This document shows, piece by piece, positions 1 to 6,595 of a DNA stretch of 7,332 bases. This stretch comes from Pseudomonadota bacterium (GTDB lineage: Bacteria > Pseudomonadota > Alphaproteobacteria > Acetobacterales > Acetobacteraceae). The DNA lies in contig JAEWCI010000566.1 of assembly GCA_023390705.1 (NCBI GenBank), forward strand, positions 1 to 7,332. Direction: 5' to 3'. The notes beneath the pieces are model-generated. The model saw only the letters and a program-made list of their open reading frames with translations. It was not told where the DNA came from and did not search any database. The translations under genes were made by a program, and so were the position numbers. Every line of letters starts with the position of its first letter. Position 1 is the stretch's first letter.

Positions 1-1
1 G

Positions 2-307
2 AAGTCCGTGATGGCCGACATGGAAAAGCGCATGAAGGCCGCCGCCGCCGACCTGGAATTCGAGGAAGCCGCCCGTCTGCGCGACGAGATCAAGCGGCTG
101 GAACTGCTGGAGCTTGGGGCGGAAGCCGCCACTTCCCTGGCGCCGGCGCTGCACGCCAACCTGGCCGGGCGTTCCCTGCAGGAAGCCACGCCGCGCGGCG
201 CGGGCCGCACGACGAAGGAGCGCAAGCAGGACTGGAAACCGAAGCCGCTCGGGCCGGGCGGCGGCGGGTATGAGCCGAAGAAGGGTGGCAGAAGGCGGAG
301 GGGGTAG
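2..307 (+). CDS. uvrB: UvrB, excinuclease ABC subunit B, C-terminal end (partial)
   Basis: This is the last 101 residues of the DNA-damage recognition helicase of nucleotide excision repair; the gene starts before the window. The visible N-terminal part is a typical UVR domain: an acidic/basic helical hairpin containing MEKRMKAAAADLEFEEAARL followed by RDEIKRLE. In UvrB this coiled-coil hairpin contacts UvrC and promotes the 3' incision. The UVR domain usually lies at or close to the end of the protein. Here about 60 further residues follow: an Ala-rich linker and then a Lys/Arg/Gly-rich tail with a run of glycines (GPGGGG) and a terminal RRRRG, probably disordered. The helicase domains are outside the window, so the name rests on the UVR domain and its position at the C-terminus. 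A UvrC or Clp-type UVR protein is less likely, because in those proteins the domain is internal. The stop codon is TAG at 305-307. Confidence 0.88.
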   Translation, partial: KSVMADMEKRMKAAAADLEFEEAARLRDEIKRLELLELGAEAATSLAPALHANLAGRSLQEATPRGAGRTTKERKQDWKPKPLGPGGGGYEPKKGGRRRRG

Positions 308-438
308 CCCGCGCCCTGCTGCAGCCTGGCCAGTTGCCGAAGGTGCTCGACACGGCACGCGAAGCGCCCAAGATCTCGCCCGGCCTGGAACAGGCCGCCG
401 CCTGGCTGCGCAGGGCCAAGGCCCGCGCCGGCACCTGA
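274..438 (+). pseudogene. Short codon-biased remnant after uvrB, unidentified
   Basis: One base back from the uvrB frame, an open stretch runs from just after a stop codon at 271-273 to TGA at 436-438. Its codons almost all end in G or C. The translation looks like real protein: it includes LLQPGQLPKVLDTAREAPKI and an Ala/Arg-rich helical end, QAAAWLRRAKARAGT. There is no ATG. The only possible starts are CTG at 316, TTG at 334 and GTG at 343; a purine-rich stretch at 293-304 could serve CTG 316. It could be the decayed 3' end of a lost gene, an extension of uvrB reached by frameshifting, or a small overlapping gene. I do not recognise the family. Coding character is seen; status as a gene is inference. 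Confidence 0.3.
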
Positions 439-450
439 TCTCGACCGGGA

Positions 451-466
451 GGCCGGCGGATCGGCC
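451..466. terminator. Small GC stem-loop between convergent uvrB and GMC genes
   Basis: GGCCG at 451-455 pairs with CGGCC at 462-466 around a 6-base loop. It lies in the convergent gap between the end of the uvrB region and the stop codon of the GMC oxidoreductase at 499. Such a position suits a bidirectional transcript end. The stem is only 5 bp and no T-run follows on either strand, so an intrinsic terminator is not well supported. Confidence 0.2.
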
Positions 467-498
467 AGGAAGCCCGATACCGGCGCGTACTGCGAGGT

Positions 499-2064
499 TC
501 AGCCTGCTTCGCGCAGCGTGTAGAGGAGCGGGCGGCGCAACCGGCCCTCGGCCGCCGGCACCGGCAGATGGCGCAACCGCATCGCCAAGTGGTCCGCCAG
601 GCGCAGCGCGAAGCCGATCGAGGCCAGCAGCGGATTGGCCATGCCGCCGGTGGCGAAGATGCTGCTGCCGGCGCAGAAGCCGTTGGAGAGATCGTGGATA
701 CGGCAATCCCGGTCCACCACGCCATCACGCGGCGAAAGGCTCATCCGCGTGGTGCCGAGGTGATGCGCCCCCCAGCCCAGCACCCAATCTTCCACCTGCG
801 GCGCGATGCGCGGCACCATGTGCAGGCCATCGCCGTTAAAGATGCCACGGCGCAGGAGATCCAGTGCGACGGCTACGGTGTGATGGTCCTGCTCCGTCAC
901 CTGCCAGCAGAGATCGGCCTGGGGAATGCCGAAAAAATCCGTCTGCTCGCCCAGGGTAACGCGGCTCTCGCGATTCGGCGCCTGCTCCGAGAGGAAGACG
1001 ACGTAGTAGCGCAACCAGGACTCCGCACCTTCAACCCCCTCCGCTGCGCGGGCGAAGGCCTCGGAATAGATGTCCTGCTCGCTGGGCTTCAATCGCTGGG
1101 CGACGATCTGGAAACTGAGATTAAGCAATTGCAGCCGCCGCTGGGTGGCGTCGGTCAGGCGCAGTCGTCGCTGCACCACGCTGTTCGACCCGATCACACC
1201 GGGAGAGAAGGACTCGAGCAGCTTCTTGCGGTCGGGCCGCACCAGCAGCAGCGCGCCCAGCCCGTGCGGGTGCTCCATGAAGTAGCGGCCGACCGAATCG
1301 CCCCGGTTTCCCACGCCGCAGGCCATGTCCTCGCGTGAGGCGAGCAGCAGCCGGGCGGTCTCGATCCCGCCAGTGGCCAGCACATAAGCCCGGGCCCGCA
1401 GGTGCAGCGCCTTGCCCTGGAAGGTCATGGCGAACAGGCCTTCGATGCTGCCGCGGTCGGCGGTCAACAGTATCTGGCAGACGGTGACGCCCACGAGGTA
1501 GCGCGGATTGGCCGCGGCGCGCATCTCCGCATGGAGGTATCCGGTGAACTCGCCCATGTGCCGCGGAGTCTCACCGCAGACCAGGCGGCTCAGCCGGAAA
1601 TGGATTTCCTCGAAGGCCGGCGCTTCCTCCGGCGGCTGGACGAGCAGCGGCTCGGTCACCTCGTAGTCGAAGGAATCCAACATCAGCGCGTCATGCGCGT
1701 CGGCCATGTATGGTGCGATCTCGGTGTAGCGGATCGGCCATCCGCTGTCCGGTACCCAGGGTCGCGCCTCGAAATCGATGGGGTCGAGCGGCCGGCAGTT
1801 GCCGCCCCAGACATGCATCGTGCCGCCCAGTTGGCGGATGCGGATGTCGCGCAACTCCCCGGCCCAGCGACCGGAAAGCGTGCCGGTGTTGAGGTCCTGC
1901 GCGCGGGGGAAGGGCCCTTCCTCGCCACTTTCCGCCACCACCACCCGGATGCCGCGGCGGGCCAGGCGCCGCGCCAGTTGGATGCCGACCGGGCCGCCGC
2001 CGACGACGCATACATCGGCCTCGACCACCGCCTCATCCGGCAGGGAGTCCCCGTGCAGGATCAT
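499..2064 (-). CDS. GMC family FAD-dependent oxidoreductase
   Basis: This 521-residue protein should oxidise an alcohol or sugar hydroxyl using FAD. The N-terminal Rossmann motif VCVVGGGPVGIQLARRL (about residues 18-34) holds the GxGxxG dinucleotide fingerprint, and Glu45 ends the second strand as the usual ribose ligand. Family blocks follow in order: QLGGTMHVWGGNCRPLDPID (78-97), SGWPI (107-111), ATGGIETARLLLAS (230-243) and GRYFMEHPH (259-267). The C-terminal domain has WGAHHLGTTRM (431-441), carrying the catalytic His pair region, and ATGGMANPLLASIG (471-484), where Asn477 fills the second catalytic position. No signal peptide or membrane segment is visible, so it is probably cytoplasmic. 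The ATG is preceded by AGGGTGG at a good distance, which supports the start. It reads in the same direction as the two SDR genes but 234 bp downstream of them, so it may have its own promoter. Length fits the bacterial group of about 520-570 residues. The substrate cannot be predicted. Confidence 0.9.
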   Translation of the reverse strand: MILHGDSLPDEAVVEADVCVVGGGPVGIQLARRLARRGIRVVVAESGEEGPFPRAQDLNTGTLSGRWAGELRDIRIRQLGGTMHVWGGNCRPLDPIDFEARPWVPDSGWPIRYTEIAPYMADAHDALMLDSFDYEVTEPLLVQPPEEAPAFEEIHFRLSRLVCGETPRHMGEFTGYLHAEMRAAANPRYLVGVTVCQILLTADRGSIEGLFAMTFQGKALHLRARAYVLATGGIETARLLLASREDMACGVGNRGDSVGRYFMEHPHGLGALLLVRPDRKKLLESFSPGVIGSNSVVQRRLRLTDATQRRLQLLNLSFQIVAQRLKPSEQDIYSEAFARAAEGVEGAESWLRYYVVFLSEQAPNRESRVTLGEQTDFFGIPQADLCWQVTEQDHHTVAVALDLLRRGIFNGDGLHMVPRIAPQVEDWVLGWGAHHLGTTRMSLSPRDGVVDRDCRIHDLSNGFCAGSSIFATGGMANPLLASIGFALRLADHLAMRLRHLPVPAAEGRLRRPLLYTLREAG

Positions 2065-2298
2065 GCCCGGGCCACCCTGCCTTCCCGCGCCGGCCGCCGG
2101 CGAACCGGAAAGGAAAGGCGGCTACGGAAAAGGCTTCGCCCAGGCCCGAGCGGCACCGATGAAGGCAAGGTCAGCATTCCGGCAATTCGTCTCCGCAGGC
2201 ACGCCCGAGTTGAAGGATAGGGCCAATCTAGATGCCAGGCAGGCGAGTGGCGAGAGATGCGCCACCAGTATCACCGGCCGTCGCTTCGAAACCAGGGC
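2065..2298. other. Intergenic gap upstream of the GMC gene
   Basis: No gene is supported here. The 234 bp separate the SDR stop codon (TAG, 2301-2299) from the GMC start codon (2064). The stretch is slightly less GC-rich than its neighbours and includes a CTAG site near 2229. It probably carries the end of the SDR transcript and the promoter of the GMC gene, read right to left. I could not find a -35/-10 pair with sound spacing. The stem-loop at 2247-2265 is listed separately. Confidence 0.5.
2247..2265 (-). terminator. Stem-loop downstream of the SDR pair
   Basis: GTGGCG at 2247-2252 is a perfect inverted repeat of CGCCAC at 2260-2265, with a 7-base loop. It lies 34 bp past the stop codon of the second SDR on the minus strand, where a transcript end or 3' stabilising hairpin would be expected. 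It has no U-rich tail, so a Rho-independent terminator is only a possibility. Confidence 0.3.
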
Positions 2299-3008
<710 letters not shown>

Positions 3009-3012
<4 letters not shown>

Positions 3013-3794
3013 TCCGCCGTGGTCCCGCCATCCACCGGCATGACGATGCCGGTGACGAAGCTGGCATGGTCGCTGGCCAGGAAGGCCACCACCGCGGCGA
3101 TCTCGAAGGGGTCGGCGAAGCGGCCGAGCGGCACCGCGGCGGCATAGGCGGCCTCGCTGCCGGCGCTGTAGCGGTCCGGGTAGCGGGCGGCGAGTTCGCC
3201 GATCACCCGGCGCAGCATCGGCGTATCCGTGCTGCCGGGGGCGATGCAGTTGAAGCGGATGCCCTGCGGGGCCCAGTCCAGCGCGGCGCTGCGCGTCAAC
3301 TGCGCGATGGCGGCCTTGCTGGCGCCATAGGCGGCCGAAACCCGCTTGCCGATCAGCGCCTGGTCCGACGCGATGTTCACCACCGCCCCGCCGCCGGCCC
3401 TGACCATCTCCGGGATCGCCGCCTGGAGAATGGCGAAGGGCGCCAGGACATTGATGCGGAACAGGCGTTCGGCCTCGGCGATCGGGGTGTCCACCAGGCT
3501 GCCCAGGATGGTGGCGCCGGCATTGTTCACCACGATGTCGAGTCCGCCCAGCCGCGCCACCGCCGCCCGCACCGCGCCGGGCAGGGCGCCGAGCTCGGCA
3601 AGGTCCACCTCCGGCAGGTCGAGCCCCTCCACCCGCGCTCCGCCGGCTTCCAGCGTGGCGGCAATGGCGCGGCCGATGCCGCCGCGATGGCCGGTGACGA
3701 GCGCCCGCCTGCCGGTCAGGCCGGTCAGGACGGGGGGATGCAGCCTCGGCTGCGGCGGGGACTGGCCTGCGGTCGGCGTGGTCTGGCTGGACAT
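3009..3794 (-). CDS. SDR family NAD(P)-dependent oxidoreductase (first of pair)
   Basis: This 261-residue classical SDR has every family signature. About 25 Pro/Thr/Gln-rich residues precede the fold. The Rossmann motif is VTGHRGGIGRA (33-43), followed by the intact NNAG motif (90-93), Asn115, Ser143 (NIASDQ), Tyr156 and Lys160 (YGASK), PGSTDTPM (186-193) and the C-terminal VDGGTTAE. The acid after strand 2 (GLDLP, Asp59) is in a position often linked to NAD rather than NADP preference; this is a weak inference. I chose ATG 3794 because it is the only in-frame Met before the fold, although no clear Shine-Dalgarno sequence precedes it. The open frame continues upstream without a stop, so a longer product cannot be excluded, but the upstream residues do not look like protein. 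It is the first gene of a two-gene unit, diverges from the SRPBCC gene, and overlaps the next SDR by 4 bp. Confidence 0.92.
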
Positions 3795-3911
3795 GGCGAC
3801 AAGGTGCGGCAGCGGAGGATGCCGGGCAACGGGGGCAACCGCCGCAGGCCGCCGCACGTTGGCCGGGGGCTGGCCCTGGCGCCGGCAGAGAAGCAGAAAA
3901 GGAGGGGCCGG
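3795..3911. promoter_or_regulatory. Divergent intergenic region with a short direct repeat
   Basis: This 117-bp gap must carry the promoters of the SDR pair (leftward) and the SRPBCC gene (rightward) if both are transcribed from here. I could not find a convincing -35/-10 pair on either strand. GGGCAAC occurs twice in direct orientation, at 3824-3830 and 3833-3839, a 9-bp step, about 30-45 bp upstream of the SDR start codon. That could be a regulator half-site pair, or just low complexity in GC-rich DNA. The rightward ribosome binding site GGAGG lies at 3901-3905. Confidence 0.3.
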
Positions 3912-4427
3912 ATGGGCGAGTTCACCGGACACATCGCAATAGACCGGCCGGCGGCGGAGGTCTTCGCCTTCCTTGCCGATATCCGCAACATGCCCCGCTA
4001 CCTGCCCACGGTGCGGCGGGCGACGGACGGGGGCGACGGGAAGGTGGTGCTGGAAGGCGAGGCCGATGGCCATGCCTATCGCGACACCGGCTGGCTGAAG
4101 GCCGAGCCGGAGACGCGCCGGCTGCGCTGGGGCTCCGACAGCAACCAGGATTACCGCGGGGAACTGCTGGTCGCCCCCGAGGCAGGGCGCAGCCAGGTGA
4201 CGCTGCGGCTTTCCGTGACGCCGCCGCCCGCGGTGGCGCAGCGGATGCAGGCGGAACATGGCAGCGTGGACCATGCCATGCGGCTGTCCGTCGAACGCTG
4301 CCTGAACGCCATCCGGCAATGCTGCGAGGGCGGAACCGGATCGGCTGAATCCCCGGAGCGGCGAAGCGACGACCTGCCGGACAGCCGCCCCTTCGGCACT
4401 TCGGCGACGCTGAATCCGGATATCTGA
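3912..4427 (+). CDS. SRPBCC family (START/polyketide-cyclase-like) protein
   Basis: This 171-residue protein looks like a member of the SRPBCC superfamily, which forms a helix-grip fold around a hydrophobic pocket for a small ligand. The opening FTGHIAIDRPAAEVFAFLAD (residues 4-23) followed by MPRYLP is the typical first strand and helix: a short beta strand, the phrase 'I..PaaeVFaflaD', then a 'm..ylP' loop. Later come alternating strands (KVVLEGEADG, RRLRWGSDSN, SQVTLRLSV at about 95-102) and a long C-terminal helix (about 107-137) that would close the pocket. The last 33 residues, from about 139, are rich in Ser, Asp, Pro and Gly and are probably disordered. The start is well fixed: GGAGG at 3901-3905 lies 6 bases before the ATG. 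No catalytic residues can be assigned, so it could bind, cyclise or carry a ligand. It diverges from the SDR pair, which hints at a shared pathway but does not prove it. Confidence 0.78.
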   Translation: MGEFTGHIAIDRPAAEVFAFLADIRNMPRYLPTVRRATDGGDGKVVLEGEADGHAYRDTGWLKAEPETRRLRWGSDSNQDYRGELLVAPEAGRSQVTLRLSVTPPPAVAQRMQAEHGSVDHAMRLSVERCLNAIRQCCEGGTGSAESPERRSDDLPDSRPFGTSATLNPDI

Positions 4428-4452
4428 ACCCGGTATCCGAACCCGGGCAGCC
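4411..4452 (+). repeat. Degenerate 14-bp tandem repeat over the SRPBCC stop codon
   Basis: Three adjacent 14-base units can be read: TGAATCCGGATATC (4411-4424), TGAACCCGGTATCC (4425-4438) and GAACCCGGGCAGCC (4439-4452). The core GAAnCCGG is shared by all three, and the first two also share a TATC end. The first unit contains the palindrome ATCCGGAT. The stop codon of the SRPBCC gene is the TGA that opens the second unit. The units are diverged, so a chance pattern is possible. Confidence 0.35.
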
Positions 4453-4491
4453 CCGCGGCCAGCCATCCGGTGCCTCACAGGCAGCCATGCT

Positions 4492-4510
4492 GGCCGGCGG
4501 GAACAAACCG
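4492..4510 (+). repeat. Partial match to the 60-bp repeat unit
   Basis: This 19-base stretch differs from the end of the downstream 60-bp repeat (GGCCGGCAGGATACAAACCG in the second copy, from 6699) by one substitution and one missing T. It is in the same orientation. The similarity does not extend clearly on either side. It may be a decayed copy of a dispersed repeat, or a chance match; ACAAACC is uncommon in this window, occurring otherwise only in the three repeat copies. Confidence 0.35.
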
Positions 4511-4568
4511 GCGCGTGTGCGACGGCCGGGCCAGGGGTTCGGGCCGGGAGGACGCCGGCAGAACTCGC

Positions 4569-4596
4569 TTGCACCGCGAACAAGCTCCGATAATCT
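4569..4596 (+). promoter_or_regulatory. Possible sigma70-like promoter for the hydrolase
   Basis: TTGCAC at 4569-4574 is followed by GATAAT at 4589-4594 (14-base spacer), or by the poorer TAATCT at 4591-4596 (16-base spacer). GATAAT matches five of six positions of the -10 consensus, but its spacer is short. It sits in one of the few AT-containing patches of this region. Transcription would begin just before or at the nested stem-loop at 4597-4642. Confidence 0.25.
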
Positions 4597-4642
4597 CGCC
4601 TCATCCGAGGGGTGCCCCGCACCCGCCAGCCGGGATGAGCCG
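4597..4642 (+). other. Nested two-stem hairpin in the hydrolase leader
   Basis: The outer stem is CTCATCC (4600-4606) with GGATGAG (4633-4639), 7 bp perfect. Beyond a C/C mismatch it is extended by 4597-4598 with 4641-4642. Inside it, GGGTGC (4610-4615) and GCACCC (4619-4624) form a 6-bp hairpin with a CCC loop. An ATG at 4635-4637 lies in the 3' arm of the outer stem. No U-run follows, so this is not an ordinary terminator. I do not recognise it as a known riboswitch. It could be a leader structure or a protein-binding site at the DNA level. Confidence 0.4.
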
Positions 4643-4740
4643 CCATTTCGCCGCAGCCGCATCTCCGCCGACAGCGAAGTCCGGCCCCTTCGGCACCAGG
4701 CGGTGCCTGCGCCCCTGGCGTCATCGAACACTGGCTGACC

Positions 4741-5493
4741 GTGGAGGGGCTGCGACAGCGGCTCTGGCTGGTGCTGCCACCCGGGCGTGGCCCCTTTCCG
4801 GTGCTGGTCTGGAACCATGGCGCGCAGGTGATGCTGACCCCGCAGGGTGAGGTCATCGACCGCAGCACGAGGCCGCAGATCCACGGCAATGCGGCCGACC
4901 AGCGGCGCTGGGCGGAGCAGCTCGGCTGCCTGCTGCTGATCCCGGAAGGGCGCGGCTATGGCGGCTCCGAGGGGCCGAAGCTGGCCTCGGTGCTGCACGA
5001 TGCCGGTGCGACCCTGGAATACCTCGCCGCCCGGGCGCGGGACGCCAATGCGGCGGCGCGCTGGGGGGCCGGCCACCCGGCGGCGGATGCCACGCGGATC
5101 GCCATCGCCGGGGCTTCGCATGGCAGCGTGGTGGCACTGCTGGCCGCGGCGCAGCAGGACTATGCCGGCACCGCCGCGCTGGCCACCGCGGTCTGGCCCC
5201 GGCGGGCCGATATCGGCGTGACGGAATTGGGGCTGGCCGCCGCCTGGGGACATGGCCCCCTGCTGCTGCAGCACATGCTGAGCGACCGCTCGGCACCGGC
5301 GGAATTCAGCCGGATGCTGTTCCTCGCCGCCAATTCGGCCGGACGCCCCGCCACGCTGCGCGAATATCCCGGCCTGGCATCGCTCGATGGCCACCAGGTT
5401 TTCGCCGCCGCCAACCGGCAGCAATGGGAAGGCGATTTCCTCGCCTTCATCGCCCGTTGCTGCCGTTCGCCGGTGGCCGCCGCCGCGGTCTGA
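4741..5493 (+). CDS. Alpha/beta hydrolase (dienelactone hydrolase-like)
   Basis: This serine hydrolase, 250 residues if it starts at GTG 4741, has a recognisable alpha/beta fold. WNHG (24-27) is the oxyanion-hole HG turn, and PEGRGYGGSEG (68-78) is the loop before the first helix. GASHGS (124-129) is the nucleophile elbow, with Ser126. GPLLLQHMLSDRSAP (172-186) is the 'lllhG..D..vP' strand and supplies Asp182. LDGHQVF (215-221) supplies His218. The triad Ser126/Asp182/His218 therefore looks complete. Such enzymes cleave ester, lactone or peptide-like bonds; the substrate is unknown. The start is doubtful: GTG 4741 falls inside the first beta strand (HWLTVEG), there is no Shine-Dalgarno sequence before it, and the upstream open frame has no ATG. 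No export signal is visible in this frame. The receptor gene follows 96 bp downstream in the same direction, apparently with its own promoter. Confidence 0.85.
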   Translation: MEGLRQRLWLVLPPGRGPFPVLVWNHGAQVMLTPQGEVIDRSTRPQIHGNAADQRRWAEQLGCLLLIPEGRGYGGSEGPKLASVLHDAGATLEYLAARARDANAAARWGAGHPAADATRIAIAGASHGSVVALLAAAQQDYAGTAALATAVWPRRADIGVTELGLAAAWGHGPLLLQHMLSDRSAPAEFSRMLFLAANSAGRPATLREYPGLASLDGHQVFAAANRQQWEGDFLAFIARCCRSPVAAAAV

Positions 5494-5509
5494 ACCGCCT
5501 GCCCGCCAG

Positions 5510-5524
5510 GGCCGGAGCACGGCC
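5510..5524 (+). terminator. Small GC hairpin after the hydrolase gene
   Basis: GGCCG (5510-5514) pairs with CGGCC (5520-5524) across a 5-base loop, 17 bases after the hydrolase stop codon. It lacks a T-run, so it is at best a weak or Rho-assisted transcript end. Confidence 0.2.
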
Positions 5525-5536
5525 GGGTGGTTCTCC

Positions 5537-5565
5537 CGCACAATTCCCCTGAAAGCGCCTATGCT
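5537..5565 (+). promoter_or_regulatory. Possible promoter of the solute receptor gene
   Basis: TATGCT at 5560-5565 is a fair -10 element. CGCACA at 5537-5542 lies 17 bases upstream and keeps the ACA half of a -35. Transcription would start near 5572, giving a leader of about 20 bases that includes the AGGGAG ribosome binding site at 5573-5578. The patch is less GC-rich than its surroundings. Position and spacing support it; the -35 is weak. Confidence 0.4.
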
Positions 5566-5589
5566 CGGCGGCAGGGAGACAGAAACGTC

Positions 5590-6594
5590 ATGACAGAAAC
5601 CGCACCGCCGCCCCGTCACGGGCCGAACCGCCGCGCCGCGCTGGCGCTGGCCGCCGGCACCGCCCTGGCACCGCTGGCCCGCCCCGCCACCGCCCAGGGC
5701 TGGCCGAACCGGCCGCTGCGCATGGTGGCGCCCTACACCCCGGGCGGCGGCATAGACACCACGGCGCGCCTGCTGGCGGCGCCGATGTCGGCGCTGCTCG
5801 GCCAGCCGGTGGTGGTGGAGAACCGGCCCGGCTCCTCCGGCATGATCGGCGCGGCCGAGGTGGCGCGGGCGGCGCCGGATGGCCACACCTTGCTGGTGGA
5901 TGCCAGCCCGCACCTGGCCAATCCGCTGGTGATGAGCAACCTGCCCTTCGACTACGCCACCGCCTTCGCCCCGGTGATGCTGGCGGCGATCATCCCGCAG
6001 ATCCTGATCGTCCCCCTCTCCTCCCCGGCGCGCAGCGTGGCGGAGCTGGTGGCGCTGGCCAGGGCGCGGCCGGGGCAACTGCCATACGCCACGCCGGGCA
6101 GCCTCACCGCCAGCCATTTCGCCGCGGTGCTCTTCGCCAACCGGGCCGGGCTGGAATTGGTGCATGTGCCCTATCGCGGCGGCACCGCCGCCATGCCCGA
6201 CCTCATCTCCGGGACCACGGCGATGATGATGGCCACCGTCGCCTCCTCGGTCGCCCTGGTGCGGGAAGGGCGGGTGCGGGCGCTCGGCGTCACCACCGCG
6301 CAGCGCCTGCCCAACCTGCCGGAGATTCCGACCATCGCCGAACAGGGCTTCCCGGGCTTCGAGCTGAACGAGTGGAACGCACTCTTCGTCACCGCCGGCA
6401 CCCCGGCGCCCGTGGTGGCGCGGCTGAACCAGGCGGCGCAGCAGGCGCTGAAGGACGAGACACTGCTGAGCCGCATGGCGACGCTCGGCTACACCCCGGT
6501 CGGCGGCTCGGCCGAGGATTTCGCCAGCTTCCTGGCCGCCCAGCGCGGCGTGGTGGAGAAGCTGATCCGCGACAACGGGCTGAAGGCGGGCTGA
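5590..6594 (+). CDS. Bug/TctC-family tripartite tricarboxylate transporter substrate-binding protein
   Basis: This 334-residue periplasmic receptor should capture a small carboxylate or similar solute. The N-terminus carries a twin-arginine-like export signal: NRRAALALAAGTALAPLA (residues 13-30), then ATA before a likely cut near residues 35/36. Whether it uses Tat or Sec is not settled, since only the RR pair is seen. The mature part starts QGWPNRPLRMVAPYTPGGG, the usual Bug opening, with GIDTTARLLA after it. Family blocks follow: VVVENRPGSSGMIGA (74-88), VHVPYRGG (191-198), DLISG (204-208), VRALGVTTAQRLPNLPEIPT (229-248) and the C-terminal helices after NEWNALFV. Length is normal for the family. 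ATG 5590 is chosen because AGGGAG at 5573-5578 precedes it and the signal peptide begins correctly. The membrane subunits TctA and TctB are not in the window, as is common for Bug receptors. The hydrolase upstream and cupin downstream may handle the imported compound; this is inference. Confidence 0.95.
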   Translation: MTETAPPPRHGPNRRAALALAAGTALAPLARPATAQGWPNRPLRMVAPYTPGGGIDTTARLLAAPMSALLGQPVVVENRPGSSGMIGAAEVARAAPDGHTLLVDASPHLANPLVMSNLPFDYATAFAPVMLAAIIPQILIVPLSSPARSVAELVALARARPGQLPYATPGSLTASHFAAVLFANRAGLELVHVPYRGGTAAMPDLISGTTAMMMATVASSVALVREGRVRALGVTTAQRLPNLPEIPTIAEQGFPGFELNEWNALFVTAGTPAPVVARLNQAAQQALKDETLLSRMATLGYTPVGGSAEDFASFLAAQRGVVEKLIRDNGLKAG

Positions 6595-6595
6595 G

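Larger units (their letters stand above)
4428..4740. other. 313-bp gap between the SRPBCC and hydrolase genes
   Basis: No complete gene is supported here. The gap holds the end of a short degenerate repeat (to 4452), a 19-bp partial match to the downstream 60-bp repeat (4492-4510), a possible promoter (4569-4596) and a nested stem-loop (4597-4642). From 4635 an ATG opens a frame with fair codon bias up to about 4710; this is not the hydrolase frame. The hydrolase frame itself is open from 4639 but contains no ATG. The last 20-30 bases before 4741 already read as plausible hydrolase residues (IEHWLT), so the coding region probably begins within this gap. Confidence 0.5.

Noticed and set aside
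114..839. Plus-strand 241-codon frame over the end of uvrB and the GMC C-terminus
   Set aside because: Arg/Pro/Ala-rich shadow without motifs; it overlaps two well-supported coding regions.
1402..2220. Plus-strand frame opposite the GMC gene
   Set aside because: Shadow frame; the minus strand has the full set of GMC motifs across the same bases.
4597..4642. Rho-independent terminator for the SRPBCC gene
   Set aside because: The stem is followed by CCGCCATTTCG rather than a T-run, and it lies about 170 bp after the stop codon.
3795..4889. Upstream extension of the first SDR into a 626-residue protein
   Set aside because: The extra part is antisense to the SRPBCC gene, which has a good ribosome binding site, and its residues resemble no domain.
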